The notes under the pieces: generated by a model
The model's database searches: none
Told to the model about the DNA's origin: nothing
What the model saw: only the letters and a program-made list of their open reading frames with translations
Assembly: GCF_030813055.1 (NCBI RefSeq)
Contig: NZ_JAUSTW010000001.1
Coordinates: forward strand, 372,001-436,000
Direction: 5' to 3'
DNA from: Neobacillus ginsengisoli
Lineage (GTDB): Bacteria; Bacillota; Bacilli; Bacillales_B; DSM-18226
DNA: 64,000 bases
In this document: positions 19,246-28,017 of the stretch, piece after piece
How positions within the stretch are numbered: the first letter of the stretch is position 1
Layout of the letters: every line of letters starts with the position of its first letter
Program-made: the position numbers and the translations under genes

Positions 19246-19339
19246 TATAATTCCTCCTATGTATACCTTTTATTTTGGGCCTTAGTTAGTCTGAAAAATC
19301 GTAAAGATTTTTAGAATATTTCTAAAGCTTTGCAGCTTA

Positions 19340-19368
19340 AGAGTACCAAAATTAGTTAACGGTTTCAA
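19340..19368 (-). promoter_or_regulatory. Putative sodA promoter
   Basis: Minus strand: TTGAAA (19368-19363), 17 bases, TACTCT (19345-19340). Moderate match only. Confidence 0.4.
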
Positions 19369-19551
19369 ATAAAATGCTTGATATACCACCATAAATACGA
19401 TACCCCTTTAGGGGATTTTTATTCTTAAATATAACAATAAAAATCCGACAAAATAACTTTCGGAAATTTGACAAATTCTCCTACGCGGCATTCTGTCAAC
19501 GATATTTGTCATAATCACCCGCCACTGCATCCAAAGAAGGCTAAACCTCTA

Positions 19552-19580
19552 TTGACATGATGTTAATAAATTATTTTAAT
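19552..19580 (+). promoter_or_regulatory. Putative SigA promoter of the Fnr-like gene
   Basis: A perfect TTGACA (19552-19557), 17 bases, TTTAAT (19575-19580). The rest of the 366-base sodA/fnr spacer (19246-19611) shows no gene or RNA motif. Confidence 0.65.
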
Positions 19581-19611
19581 CAAATTGGAAGGGTAAAAAG
19601 GAGTTGGGAAC

Positions 19612-20307
19612 ATGCAGAAAAGTTGCTTTTCCATATATAGTTTACTGGTTCAATTTTTCCGGGAAAAAGAGCAGGTTCAAAAGATTAAGGGAGGGACTGT
19701 TCTCTTTCTAGAGAAGGATCCTGTTGAGTATGTATATTTACTTCTCAAGGGGAGTATTGCACTTGGTCGGGTCCATGTACGAGGTAAGGACTTTATCCTA
19801 AAAATCTTAAATGATCGGGAATTGGTTGTAGAATATCAGCTTTTTAAACAAAATCCTTTTTACCATTTTTACGCAAAAACACTATCAGACTGTGAACTGC
19901 TTCTTATAAAAAAAGACCAGTTTGAGGAATTTGTATTAAATTATCCGGAGGCAATGAATTCACTCGTTTCCTGGCTCAGCACCAGTTATTTAAAAGCTCA
20001 AATGAAATGCCAGGATTTAATTATGAATGGAAAAAAGGGAGGCTTATATTCAATTTTAATCCGCCTTTGTAATTCCTACGGGATTATGACGGAGGATGGA
20101 ATTCTCATCGATCTGCCGTTAACTCATCAGGAATTAGCCAACCTGACATATGGAACAAGGGAAGTCATACAGCGTTCCTTAAAAGAACTTCGCGAGCAAG
20201 ATATTATCTCCTATGATCAGCAAAAATTTACTGTGAAAAAATTAAGCTATTTAAAAGAAGAAGTTGACTGCCAAAACTGTGCTAATGAAATCTGCGGCTT
20301 AAATTAA
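19612..20307 (+). CDS. fnr: Crp/Fnr-family regulator with C-terminal Fe-S cysteines (Fnr-like)
   Basis: 231 residues. A cyclic-nucleotide-binding-like beta-roll (about 10-125), a long dimer helix, and a C-terminal HTH (LTHQELANLTYGTREVIQRS). The tail carries C220-x2-C223-x4-C228, the same spacing as the three cysteines that hold the [4Fe-4S] cluster in B. subtilis Fnr, the activator of anaerobic genes. This supports an oxygen-sensing role. The recognition helix differs from classical Fnr, so target sites may differ. Divergent from sodA with an independent TTGACA promoter; no narK or nitrate reductase genes nearby. The assignment to Fnr rather than another Crp/Fnr member is likely but not proven. 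Confidence 0.78.
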   Translation: MQKSCFSIYSLLVQFFREKEQVQKIKGGTVLFLEKDPVEYVYLLLKGSIALGRVHVRGKDFILKILNDRELVVEYQLFKQNPFYHFYAKTLSDCELLLIKKDQFEEFVLNYPEAMNSLVSWLSTSYLKAQMKCQDLIMNGKKGGLYSILIRLCNSYGIMTEDGILIDLPLTHQELANLTYGTREVIQRSLKELREQDIISYDQQKFTVKKLSYLKEEVDCQNCANEICGLN

Positions 20308-20346
20308 AAAATGAGGCTGACTCACAGGGGCAGCCTCATTTCTATT
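20308..20346 (+). terminator. Terminator after the Fnr-like gene
   Basis: AATGAGGCTG (20310-20319) pairs with CAGCCTCATT (20331-20340); the T-tract is weak. Confidence 0.65.
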
Positions 20347-20459
20347 TATGAACAACAATAAAGCCAATAACATAAATACAAAGAGTTTCATAGTGATTCT
20401 TGTATATACCCCTTTCAAAAGCTACAATAGAATGGTGAATAAGTTTAAGGGTGGTCAAT

Positions 20460-21233
20460 ATGAATATTTTCAAGCAATTTATTAAAAGTATATACTCTCC
20501 GAAGGATATTGCCTTATTCCGTTTTCAAGGTATCGGAAAAACGATTTTTTATGTATTCTTCCTAACCCTCATTTCGATTTTACCGTCAATCGTGTACTTG
20601 AGTACAACATTAACCACGGGGATTAATACGGCTAAATCGGTCATACATGATGAAATACCTTCCTTTTCAATAAAAAGTGGCCAGCTTACTTCTTCGACAA
20701 AGGTGCCAATCAACATCCAAAAGGATAATTTTGCGATTATTCTTGACCCCACAGGCACGATAGCTGAAAAAGATGTTCAAGATGAAGGGAATGCTTTTGC
20801 TCTTCTGAAAAATGAATTTGTCTTAGCTGCAGGCGGTGAGATACAAACATATCCTTACTCGATGCTGGAGACCTTACATGTAACAAAAAATGATTTTTTA
20901 AATTTCATTGACACGCTTGAAGGAATTAAAGGGATTATTATCCCGGTAATGTCGGTGTTTATTTATCTCTTTTCAAGCGCATCAAACTTTATTGAAATCA
21001 CCGTATTGGCATTAGTCGGTTTAGCAATAAAAAATCTTTCCGGCAGAAAATTAAACTACCGTCAATTATGGAGAATGGCTGCATTCAGCGAAACACTGCC
21101 TACCTTATTCTTTACCATCATGGCAGCAATCAAAACAAATGTTCCGAACAGCTTTCTTATCAACTGGTTTGTTGCAATCATCGTTTTATATTTAGCTGTT
21201 AATGAAATACCAAAGCCTAAAAAAGCTCAATAA
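20460..21233 (+). CDS. yqgB: Membrane protein of the DUF1189 family (YqgB-like)
   Basis: 257 residues, function unknown. A hydrophobic helix near residues 25-45 is followed by an extracytoplasmic stretch of about 110 residues, then three or four membrane helices (about 160-245). The N-terminal KQFIKSIYSPKDIALFRFQG is typical of DUF1189 proteins. The start ATG at 20460 follows AAGGGTGG; a GTG 9 bases earlier is less likely. A terminator overlaps the stop. Confidence 0.8.
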   Translation: MNIFKQFIKSIYSPKDIALFRFQGIGKTIFYVFFLTLISILPSIVYLSTTLTTGINTAKSVIHDEIPSFSIKSGQLTSSTKVPINIQKDNFAIILDPTGTIAEKDVQDEGNAFALLKNEFVLAAGGEIQTYPYSMLETLHVTKNDFLNFIDTLEGIKGIIIPVMSVFIYLFSSASNFIEITVLALVGLAIKNLSGRKLNYRQLWRMAAFSETLPTLFFTIMAAIKTNVPNSFLINWFVAIIVLYLAVNEIPKPKKAQ

Positions 21234-21258
21234 AAAGCATCCGTAAGATGCTTTTTTG
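21232..21258 (+). terminator. Terminator after yqgB
   Basis: AAAAAGCATC-cgtaa-GATGCTTTTTT beginning at the stop codon. Confidence 0.85.
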
Positions 21259-21320
21259 TTCTATAAGAAGGTGGACAAGCATACCAATGTACAAACTTTC
21301 CTTTTTTGGGGGCTTGTACA

Positions 21321-21665
21321 ATGAAAAAATTATTTGCCTTGTTATTTGCAATACTAATCATATATGTAATATACATTGATTTAACGGTTGGAACACTGCC
21401 TAACGCAACCCAAACGGTGGAAGCAGAGGCTAAGGGTACTGCAAAGCCTGAAACGGGACTTTCTGAAACAGGTATGTCTTCGTTTAAGGAAAAAGTAAAA
21501 CCGGGTGAAACTGTCATTACTATAGTCGAACACCATATAAATAAAGCTCTTCCAGTTTCAATTGATGATTTAATCCATGATTTTCAAACCCTTAATCCGG
21601 GGAAAACACCAGAAAAAATTCAAATTGGATCAACCTATCAATTCCCTGATTACTCTAAAAAATAG
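21321..21665 (+). CDS. yqfZ: YqfZ-like LysM-domain protein
   Basis: 114 residues. An N-terminal membrane anchor (KLFALLFAILIIYVIYIDL), a Thr/Glu/Ala-rich linker, and a C-terminal LysM-like module (KVKPGETVITIVEHHI... LNPGKTPEKIQIGSTYQFP) predicted to bind peptidoglycan. The start at 21321 follows GGGGGG. It precedes ispG, as yqfZ neighbours ispG in B. subtilis. The function is not established. Confidence 0.78.
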   Translation: MKKLFALLFAILIIYVIYIDLTVGTLPNATQTVEAEAKGTAKPETGLSETGMSSFKEKVKPGETVITIVEHHINKALPVSIDDLIHDFQTLNPGKTPEKIQIGSTYQFPDYSKK

Positions 21666-21774
21666 AGCTTTATTCCTCTTCCTTGTCAAAATCAGTTAAA
21701 GACTGATAGAATGGAATCGTATTGTAATTTTTATTTTAATTATTCGAATTCCATTTCAAAGGAGCGAATTCCAC

Positions 21775-22881
21775 GTGAGTGAAATCATACATCGTACGAA
21801 AACCCGTCCAATTAAAGTTGGAAATTTAACGATTGGTGGGAATAATGAAATCATTATTCAAAGCATGACGACTACAAAAACCCATGAAGTAGAAGCGACT
21901 GTTGCCGAAATTAAACGTCTGGAAGAAGCAGGGTGCCAAATCGTTCGGGTGGCATGTCCGGATGAACGTGCCGCAAATGCTATCTCTGAAATCAAAAAGA
22001 GAATTAGTATCCCGCTTGTTGTTGATATTCATTTTGATTATAAATTAGCACTTAAAGCAATTGAAGGCGGGGCAGATAAAATCCGTATCAATCCCGGTAA
22101 TATTGGAAAGCGTGAAAAGGTCGAAGCAGTGGTAAAAGCTGCAAAGGAACGCGGAATCCCAATCCGTATTGGGGTCAATGCCGGTTCGCTTGAAAAAAGA
22201 ATTATCGAAAAATACGGCTATCCGACTGCTGATGGAATGGTAGAGAGTGCTCTTCATCATATCAAAATTCTTGAGGATTTGGATTTTCATGATATTATCG
22301 TTTCCATGAAGGCTTCTGATGTTAATTTAGCCATTGAAGCATATGATAAGGCTTCACGTGCTTTTGATTATCCATTGCATTTGGGTATTACAGAATCGGG
22401 AACACTTTTCTCCGGTACCGTCAAAAGTGCGGCAGGTTTAGGGGCGATTATTAGCAAAGGAATCGGAAATACAATCCGTATCTCTTTAAGTGCTGACCCT
22501 GTTGAAGAAGTTAAGGTTGCCAGAGAGCTTCTCAAGGTTTTTGGACTTTCTTCTAATGCAGCAACATTAATTTCTTGCCCAACCTGCGGCAGAATTGAAA
22601 TCGATTTAATTAGCATTGCAAACGAAGTTGAAGAATACATTCAAAACATTAAAGCTCCTATAAAGGTTTCTGTTCTGGGATGTGCCGTTAACGGACCGGG
22701 TGAAGCCAGGGAGGCGGATATTGGAATTGCAGGAGCCCGCGGTGAAGGCTTATTATTCCGTAAAGGGGAAATTGTTAGAAAGGTTCCTGAAGCGCAAATG
22801 GTGGAGGAATTGAAAAAAGAAATCGACCAAATTGCCGAAGAATACTTTCAGAAAAAAGCGGCAGAAGAAATAAAAGCGTAG
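21775..22881 (+). CDS. ispG: 4-hydroxy-3-methylbut-2-enyl diphosphate synthase IspG (flavodoxin/ferredoxin type)
   Basis: 368 residues. Converts MEcPP to HMBPP in the MEP pathway using a [4Fe-4S] cluster. An N-terminal TIM barrel ([28 protein letters not shown]) is followed by a cluster domain with SCPTCGR and [18 protein letters not shown]. The start is a GTG after AAAGGAGCG. With ispH in the same window, both Fe-S steps of the pathway are represented. A repeat-like GC-rich patch begins at its stop codon. Confidence 0.96.
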   Translation: MSEIIHRTKTRPIKVGNLTIGGNNEIIIQSMTTTKTHEVEATVAEIKRLEEAGCQIVRVACPDERAANAISEIKKRISIPLVVDIHFDYKLALKAIEGGADKIRINPGNIGKREKVEAVVKAAKERGIPIRIGVNAGSLEKRIIEKYGYPTADGMVESALHHIKILEDLDFHDIIVSMKASDVNLAIEAYDKASRAFDYPLHLGITESGTLFSGTVKSAAGLGAIISKGIGNTIRISLSADPVEEVKVARELLKVFGLSSNAATLISCPTCGRIEIDLISIANEVEEYIQNIKAPIKVSVLGCAVNGPGEAREADIGIAGARGEGLLFRKGEIVRKVPEAQMVEELKKEIDQIAEEYFQKKAAEEIKA

Positions 22882-22930
22882 GCGCCCGTTTAGCGACGTA
22901 CACTAGGCGCTGGGCGCTGCAGTTAGACAG
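22879..22930. repeat. GC-rich repeat relic at the end of ispG
   Basis: TAGGCGCC at 22879-22886 and GGCGCTGGGCGCTG at 22905-22919 are GC-rich, partly inverted, and stand out from AT-rich flanks. They resemble small dispersed repeats of Bacillus genomes. No full element or target duplication is visible. Confidence 0.4.
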
Positions 22931-22961
22931 TTAACGGAGTTCAAGGCTTTATAATCATCAA

Positions 22962-22998
22962 AAAGAGACTGCCCAGAAAGGGTCAGCCTCTTCTTTTT
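22962..22998. terminator. Probable bidirectional terminator between ispG and yqfX
   Basis: Imperfect stem AAGAGACTGCCC / GGGTCAGCCTCTT followed by T-rich sequence, between convergent genes. Confidence 0.65.
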
Positions 22999-23017
22999 GC
23001 TCCTTGTGCAGATACGG

Positions 23018-23389
23018 TTAAAAGAATGGAAGGATAAAGATGCCGATAATAATCGATACGGCTCCAATCCCTATTGCCCACGCTCCGAGTCCTTCTGCTC
23101 CACGACGACGAGCAACAAATCCTAACACTATACCTGCTGCACCAAAAAGAATGGGTAATACAAACAGAGATAAAATCGATAGTGCTAAAGCAACATACCC
23201 GGTGCCTGTTCCACCTTCTGCTCTTCCCCGAATGTCGTCATAACCCCTTTTTCGTCCAATAGGAACGGGAGCGGCTATTTCTGCCGCTGTTTCTTCCTTA
23301 AACGCTGAAGGGTCATTTGGGATGTCTTCGCCAATGTATGCACTTTGACGATAGTCACGCACATCAGTGTCTCTCTCTTGGTCTGCCAT
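23018..23389 (-). CDS. yqfX: YqfX-like small membrane protein
   Basis: 123 residues, function unknown. A hydrophilic N-terminal half (MADQERDTDVRDYRQSAYIG; EETAAEIAAPVP) is conserved with B. subtilis YqfX. The C-terminal half has two membrane helices separated by GFVARRRGAEGLG, like DUF4190 proteins. The start follows AGTGAGGGATC. Convergent with ispG and divergent from yqfW. Confidence 0.78.
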   Translation of the reverse strand: MADQERDTDVRDYRQSAYIGEDIPNDPSAFKEETAAEIAAPVPIGRKRGYDDIRGRAEGGTGTGYVALALSILSLFVLPILFGAAGIVLGFVARRRGAEGLGAWAIGIGAVSIIIGIFILPFF

Positions 23390-23592
23390 CGTGATCCCTC
23401 ACTTTCAGTTATAGGAGCATTTATTATTGTTTGATGAGTCTCTTGTTTTTAATATGTTAATGTTTGTCTTAATTAGGTTTTTGTTTCAATATCCGAAAAA
23501 GTTTCTTTTTTAACATTATTTTTAGTAAAGTAAGGTGTCTGTCTTTGGTAAAATATAATCAGATAGTAAAGTAATACGAAGGTGAGTTCATA

Positions 23593-24189
23593 ATGAGAAA
23601 AAGATTTGGAATAGACATTGATGGTACTGTTACAACCCCGGATGCGATTTTACCTTTTTTAAATAGAGCTTTTGGATTGAATGTCACTTTAGCTGATGTG
23701 AAACAATACGATTTAAATCCGGTTGTTAACGTGGCAGAAGAAGAATTCGCAAAATGGTTTATCGAAAACGAACCGATTATTTATCAGGGATCGCCGCTTG
23801 CACCTGGTGCGGAGACTGTTTTAAATACTTGGAAAAGACAGCATGAGTTATTTTTTATCAGCGCCCGCGGTCCCCATTTGCTTGATAACACTAAGAAATG
23901 GTTTATTGATAAAGGAATAACCTTTCATCATATTGAATTAATTGGATCGCATGATAAAGTAGAAGCCGTAAAAAAGCACCAAATAGAAATCTTTTTTGAG
24001 GATAAGCATGATAATGCAGTAATGATTCACGAAGAATGTCAAATTCCTGTGATTTTATTTGATACTCCTTATAATCAAGATCCGATCCCCGCCGGGGTAA
24101 TCCGGGTAAACAACTGGAAAGAGGCCTTTATTTGGGTTGAGGGATGGTTAAAAATGATGAACGGAAAGCCGATTTTATCCGGAGTGTAA
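23593..24189 (+). CDS. yqfW: HAD-family nucleotidase (YqfW-like)
   Basis: 198 residues. The HAD catalytic motif I DIDGTVT at residues 7-13, motif II SARGP near 96, and motif III/IV FEDKHDN fit the 5'(3')-deoxyribonucleotidase-like (NT5C) subgroup; the true substrate is unknown. The start ATG follows GAAGGTGAG. The hairpin that ends this gene overlaps the ribosome site of yqgE. Confidence 0.85.
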   Translation: MRKRFGIDIDGTVTTPDAILPFLNRAFGLNVTLADVKQYDLNPVVNVAEEEFAKWFIENEPIIYQGSPLAPGAETVLNTWKRQHELFFISARGPHLLDNTKKWFIDKGITFHHIELIGSHDKVEAVKKHQIEIFFEDKHDNAVMIHEECQIPVILFDTPYNQDPIPAGVIRVNNWKEAFIWVEGWLKMMNGKPILSGV

Positions 24190-24233
24190 CAAAACGCTTT
24201 TGCAAAAAATGAATAAGAAAATCTTGCATGTTA

Positions 24234-24268
24234 AAGACTACCCTTATGAAAAAGGGGAGTTTTTTATG
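24234..24268 (+). terminator. Hairpin containing the yqgE ribosome binding site
   Basis: ACTACCCTT (24238-24246 region) pairs with AAGGGGAGT and is followed by TTTTTT, then directly by the yqgE ATG. It looks like an intrinsic terminator for yqfW whose 3' arm is the Shine-Dalgarno sequence of yqgE, so reading through would also tend to hide the ribosome site. Confidence 0.55.
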
Positions 24269-25483
24269 GCAAAAAAATTCAAGATTTTAGGTGAGGTAGA
24301 ATTAACAAAAGACCTCTCGTTACTGTTATTCATTGGCGGTTTATATTCGTTGAGTGTGGCACTCTCGAATACTTTTGTTAATATTTATTTATGGAAACAA
24401 ACAGGAGCTTTCGCAGATTTAGCGCTATATAACCTATCCATTGTCGTCTTACAGCCGTTAACCTTTATTTTAGCAGGCAGATGGGCAAAAAAAATCGATA
24501 GGGTGATTGTTCTACGAATTGGTGTTATTTTTTTGGCGCTATTTTACTTAACAGTATTGCTGACCGGAACACACGCTTCCACATATTTGCTATTATTAGG
24601 CAGTCTATTAGGAATCGGTTACGGCTTCTATTGGCTGGCCTATAATGTTTTAACGTTTGAAATAACCGAGCCTGAAACAAGAGATTTTTTTAATGGCTTT
24701 TTAGGGATTCTATCCTCTACCGGTGGAATGATTGGACCCATTGCAGCAGGAATCATTATCACACGGTTTGAGAAGTTTGCCGGTTATTCTATTGTGTTCG
24801 GGATATCATTAGCTTTATTCGGTCTTGCTGTAATTTTAAGTTTCTCTTTGAAGCCAAGGCCTGCACACGGTAAATATTGCTTTAAACGAATACTTGCGGA
24901 ACGAAAATTAAATGAAAATTGGCGTCTTGTTACGAATGCCCATTTTTTTCAGGGCTTAAGAGAGGGGACGTTTTTATTTATCATTTCTGTCTTTGTCTTT
25001 ATCTCGACAGGAAGTGAAATGGCATTAGGAACATTCGGGCTTATTAACTCTGGTATTTCCTTCATTGCGTATTATGCAGCATCGAGAATGATCAAAAAAA
25101 GAAATCGAAAAAAGGCCATTCTTATCGGCGGTGTGATCCTATACTTAGCCATCCTGTTAATTGTCTGGGATATGAATTTTGTTAAACTGTTAATGTATGC
25201 TGGCTTGATTGCGATTGCTTATCCTATTTTGCTTGTCCCTTATATATCAACTACATACGATGTGATAGGAACAGGCTGGAATGCTGCCGATATGAGAATT
25301 GAGTATATTGTCGTTCGTGAAATTTTCTTAAATGTCGGCAGGATTGTTTCTATATTATGCTTTTTGGCTGCGATTACGTGGTTTAATGAAGAAAAAAGCA
25401 TCCCAATTTTGCTATTGTTTTTGGGGGCCGGTCATACGTGTATTTACTTTTTCATTAAAAGGGTGCATTTGCCTACTGCTTAA
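24266..25483 (+). CDS. yqgE: MFS transporter (YqgE-like)
   Basis: 405 residues with about twelve hydrophobic helices; major facilitator superfamily, substrate unknown. Conserved N-terminal ELTKDLSLLLFIGGLYSLSV and LWKQTGAFADLALYN. The start ATG at 24266 follows AAGGGGAG. It lies immediately before pbpA, as in B. subtilis. Confidence 0.85.
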   Translation: MAKKFKILGEVELTKDLSLLLFIGGLYSLSVALSNTFVNIYLWKQTGAFADLALYNLSIVVLQPLTFILAGRWAKKIDRVIVLRIGVIFLALFYLTVLLTGTHASTYLLLLGSLLGIGYGFYWLAYNVLTFEITEPETRDFFNGFLGILSSTGGMIGPIAAGIIITRFEKFAGYSIVFGISLALFGLAVILSFSLKPRPAHGKYCFKRILAERKLNENWRLVTNAHFFQGLREGTFLFIISVFVFISTGSEMALGTFGLINSGISFIAYYAASRMIKKRNRKKAILIGGVILYLAILLIVWDMNFVKLLMYAGLIAIAYPILLVPYISTTYDVIGTGWNAADMRIEYIVVREIFLNVGRIVSILCFLAAITWFNEEKSIPILLLFLGAGHTCIYFFIKRVHLPTA

Positions 25484-25485
25484 CT

Positions 25486-25520
25486 CGATGAGTGATGAAA
25501 ATTACTCATCGTTTTTTTTG
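25486..25520 (+). terminator. Terminator after yqgE
   Basis: CGATGAGT ... ACTCATCG hairpin followed by eight T's. Confidence 0.85.
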
Positions 25521-25668
25521 TTATATGCAGGTCTTTAAGGAAAAAAGGCCCTTCCTCATTTCGTGATGTTGTTGTAAATTGGTAAGGGTTCTTCGTAGTA
25601 AAATTGAGCTTTTTCTTATAGAATAGAGAGTATTATGTTGAGCATTAAAAAGGAAGTGTGAGATAGAT

Positions 25669-27822
25669 TTGAATAATAAAAAGAAAAAGAAGAAGACACA
25701 TGTCCCAATTCGGTTAAACATGTTATTCTTTGTTGTATTTTTGCTGTTTTCGGTTCTAATTCTAAAATTAGGTGTGGTACAGATTGTTTATGGAGATGAT
25801 TATAAACGTGAACTCCAACGGACTGATGCGGTAACTACAAGTAATCCGGTACCACGTGGAAAAATGTTTGATCGAAATGGAAAGGTAATTGTTGATAATA
25901 CCCCATTGAACGCTATTACTTACACTAAAAGCCAAACTACAAACCAAACGGAAATGCTAAAAACCGCAGAGCATTTGTCCAACTTAATCACAGTAGATAC
26001 ATCCAAACTACGTGATCGTGATTATGTTGATTTTTGGATTTTAAAAAATCCTAAAAAAGCAAAAAATTTAATTACTAAAAAAGAATGGGCTCAATACTAC
26101 GCAAAAAAATTAGATGACAAACAAATTTATAACTTGCAGTTAAAAAGGATTAAAATTACACATGATGCCAATAACAAAATTTTAGTTACAAAGATTGAAA
26201 ATTATACTTTTTCAAATCATGATCGAAATATACTTGGTATTTTAAAACAATTTAACAACGGTTATGCATTAACACCGCAAATCGTCAAAAATCTAGGCGT
26301 AACACCTGAAGAATATGCAGTAGTTAGTGAAAATTTAGATAACCTTGCTGGAGTGGATACGACAACGGATTGGGAAAGAAGTTATGTATTTGGTGATACT
26401 TTAAAAACAGTTTTAGGAGATGTTAGTACTTCGGAACAGGGATTGCCAAAAGAACAGCTTGATGAATACTTGGCACGTGATTATAACCGAAATGACCGTG
26501 TCGGCACAAGTTATTTAGAAATGCAATACGAAGACGTTCTTCAAGGACAAAAGGAAAAAGTGAAAAATGTAACAGATAAATCTGGAAAGCTTGTTTCCAC
26601 GGATGTAGTTTCCGAGGGACAAAGAGGAAAAGATCTGGTCTTAACGATAGACATGGACCTTCAGCAGCAAGTTGAAAAAATTATCGAGGAAGAACTTTGG
26701 AAGGCTAAACAAGATCCAAACACTGGGCTGTTGGATCGTGCGTTTGTGGTTTTAATGAATCCACATACCGGAGAGATATTAACCATGGCTGGTAAGCAAA
26801 TTGTCAAGGAGAATGGTAAGCCGGTTATGAAGGATTTCGCCCTTGGAACAATTACAACGTCATATAACGTCGGTTCTGCAGTGAAGGGTGCAACAGTTTT
26901 AACAGGCTATGAAACAGGTGCGATTCATCCAGGGTCTACTCAGCTGGATGAACCCTTACTGATTAAAGGCACACCTATGAAGAAATCATATAAAACGTTT
27001 GGAAACATAAATGACTTAACAGCACTTCAAGTTTCATCTAACGTTTATATGTGGAAAACGGTCATTGCTATGGCTGGAGGACATTATGTCCCAAATCAAC
27101 CATTGGATCTAAATTTATCTAAAACATTTAATACGATGCGTCAATCCTTCAGTCAGTTTGGCCTTGGTTCGAGAACAGGGATTGATCTTCCGAATGAAAC
27201 GATTGGATATTCAGGTCCTGAACAAAAACCAGGTTTATTACTTGACCTTGCAATTGGACAGTATGATACGTATACCCCAATGCAGCTCGCCCAGTATGTT
27301 TCCACGATTGCAAACGGCGGATATCGTGTTCAACCGCATATCGTAAAAGAAATTCGTGATCCTGAATTAAATAATAATGAATTAGGACCGATTGTAGAGG
27401 AGATTCAACCCAAAATATTAAATCGAATTGATGCACAAGACGATTGGATTAAGAGGGTACAAGAAGGCTTTAGAATGGTAATGCAGACACAAGGTGGAAC
27501 GGCCACTAGTTACTTCCAGGGGGTTGATTATAGTCCTGCTGGGAAAACTGGAACAGCTCAAGCCTTTGATCATGGTCAACCGGTAATGAACTTAAGTCTT
27601 GTTAGCTTTGCTCCATTTGATAATCCAGAGGTGGCAATGGCAGTCGTGGTTCCATCTGCTTATCAAGCTGCTACTGGCCATAGTTATAACGACTTTATAG
27701 GTCGTCGTGTCCTGGATGCTTACTTTAATTTAAAGAAACAACGTCAGCAAGAAAGTCAAAATGCTGCAACAACAGCTCAGAATAGTGGAAATGCAGCGGC
27801 AAATCAACAAGCTGGTCATTAA
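25669..27822 (+). CDS. pbpA: Penicillin-binding protein 2A (class B transpeptidase)
   Basis: 717 residues, the length of B. subtilis PbpA. Cross-links peptidoglycan during cylindrical growth, with the enzyme anchored by one N-terminal helix (about 17-40). A dimerisation/pedestal domain ([12 protein letters not shown] near 62) precedes the transpeptidase domain with the catalytic S403-A-V-K, SSN, and K626-T-G-T. The start is a TTG with AAGGAAG 11 bases upstream, a long spacing. The basic N-terminus NNKKKKKKK is unusual only in its lysine run. A terminator separates it from pstS. Confidence 0.95.
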   Translation: MNNKKKKKKTHVPIRLNMLFFVVFLLFSVLILKLGVVQIVYGDDYKRELQRTDAVTTSNPVPRGKMFDRNGKVIVDNTPLNAITYTKSQTTNQTEMLKTAEHLSNLITVDTSKLRDRDYVDFWILKNPKKAKNLITKKEWAQYYAKKLDDKQIYNLQLKRIKITHDANNKILVTKIENYTFSNHDRNILGILKQFNNGYALTPQIVKNLGVTPEEYAVVSENLDNLAGVDTTTDWERSYVFGDTLKTVLGDVSTSEQGLPKEQLDEYLARDYNRNDRVGTSYLEMQYEDVLQGQKEKVKNVTDKSGKLVSTDVVSEGQRGKDLVLTIDMDLQQQVEKIIEEELWKAKQDPNTGLLDRAFVVLMNPHTGEILTMAGKQIVKENGKPVMKDFALGTITTSYNVGSAVKGATVLTGYETGAIHPGSTQLDEPLLIKGTPMKKSYKTFGNINDLTALQVSSNVYMWKTVIAMAGGHYVPNQPLDLNLSKTFNTMRQSFSQFGLGSRTGIDLPNETIGYSGPEQKPGLLLDLAIGQYDTYTPMQLAQYVSTIANGGYRVQPHIVKEIRDPELNNNELGPIVEEIQPKILNRIDAQDDWIKRVQEGFRMVMQTQGGTATSYFQGVDYSPAGKTGTAQAFDHGQPVMNLSLVSFAPFDNPEVAMAVVVPSAYQAATGHSYNDFIGRRVLDAYFNLKKQRQQESQNAATTAQNSGNAAANQQAGH

Positions 27823-27826
27823 CATT

Positions 27827-27863
27827 AAAAAACTTGTCTCAATAAGAGGCGAGTTTTTTTTTG
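27827..27863 (+). terminator. Terminator after pbpA
   Basis: AAAACTTGTCTC-aataa-GAGGCGAGTTTT hairpin followed by T's. Confidence 0.85.
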
Positions 27864-27911
27864 TTTTGAGCATAATAAAACTAGTATCGGTTTACAAAAC
27901 AACAATACTTA

Positions 27912-27965
27912 TTTACAAAACCTTTACATTCCGTTAAAACCTGGTTTACAGTCAAGCGTTATTCT
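27912..27965 (+). promoter_or_regulatory. PhoP-activated promoter (Pho box) of the pst operon
   Basis: Four TT(T/A)A(C/A)A hexamers lie at exact 11-base steps: TTTACA 27912, TTTACA 27923, TTAAAA 27934, TTTACA 27945, each separated by 5 bases. A -10-like TATTCT follows at 27960-27965. This is the direct-repeat architecture recognised by phosphorylated PhoP in Bacillus, and it lies in front of pstS. Confidence 0.9.
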
Positions 27966-28017
27966 TAAACATGTAAGGAAGAGCAAACAACCAAATTTCT
28001 TAGGGGGAATTAAGGAA

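Noticed and set aside
24186..24204. cre-like AACAAAACGCTTTTGC after yqfW
   Set aside because: One base too long for the consensus on the reverse strand, and it lies at the end of a gene, not near a promoter.
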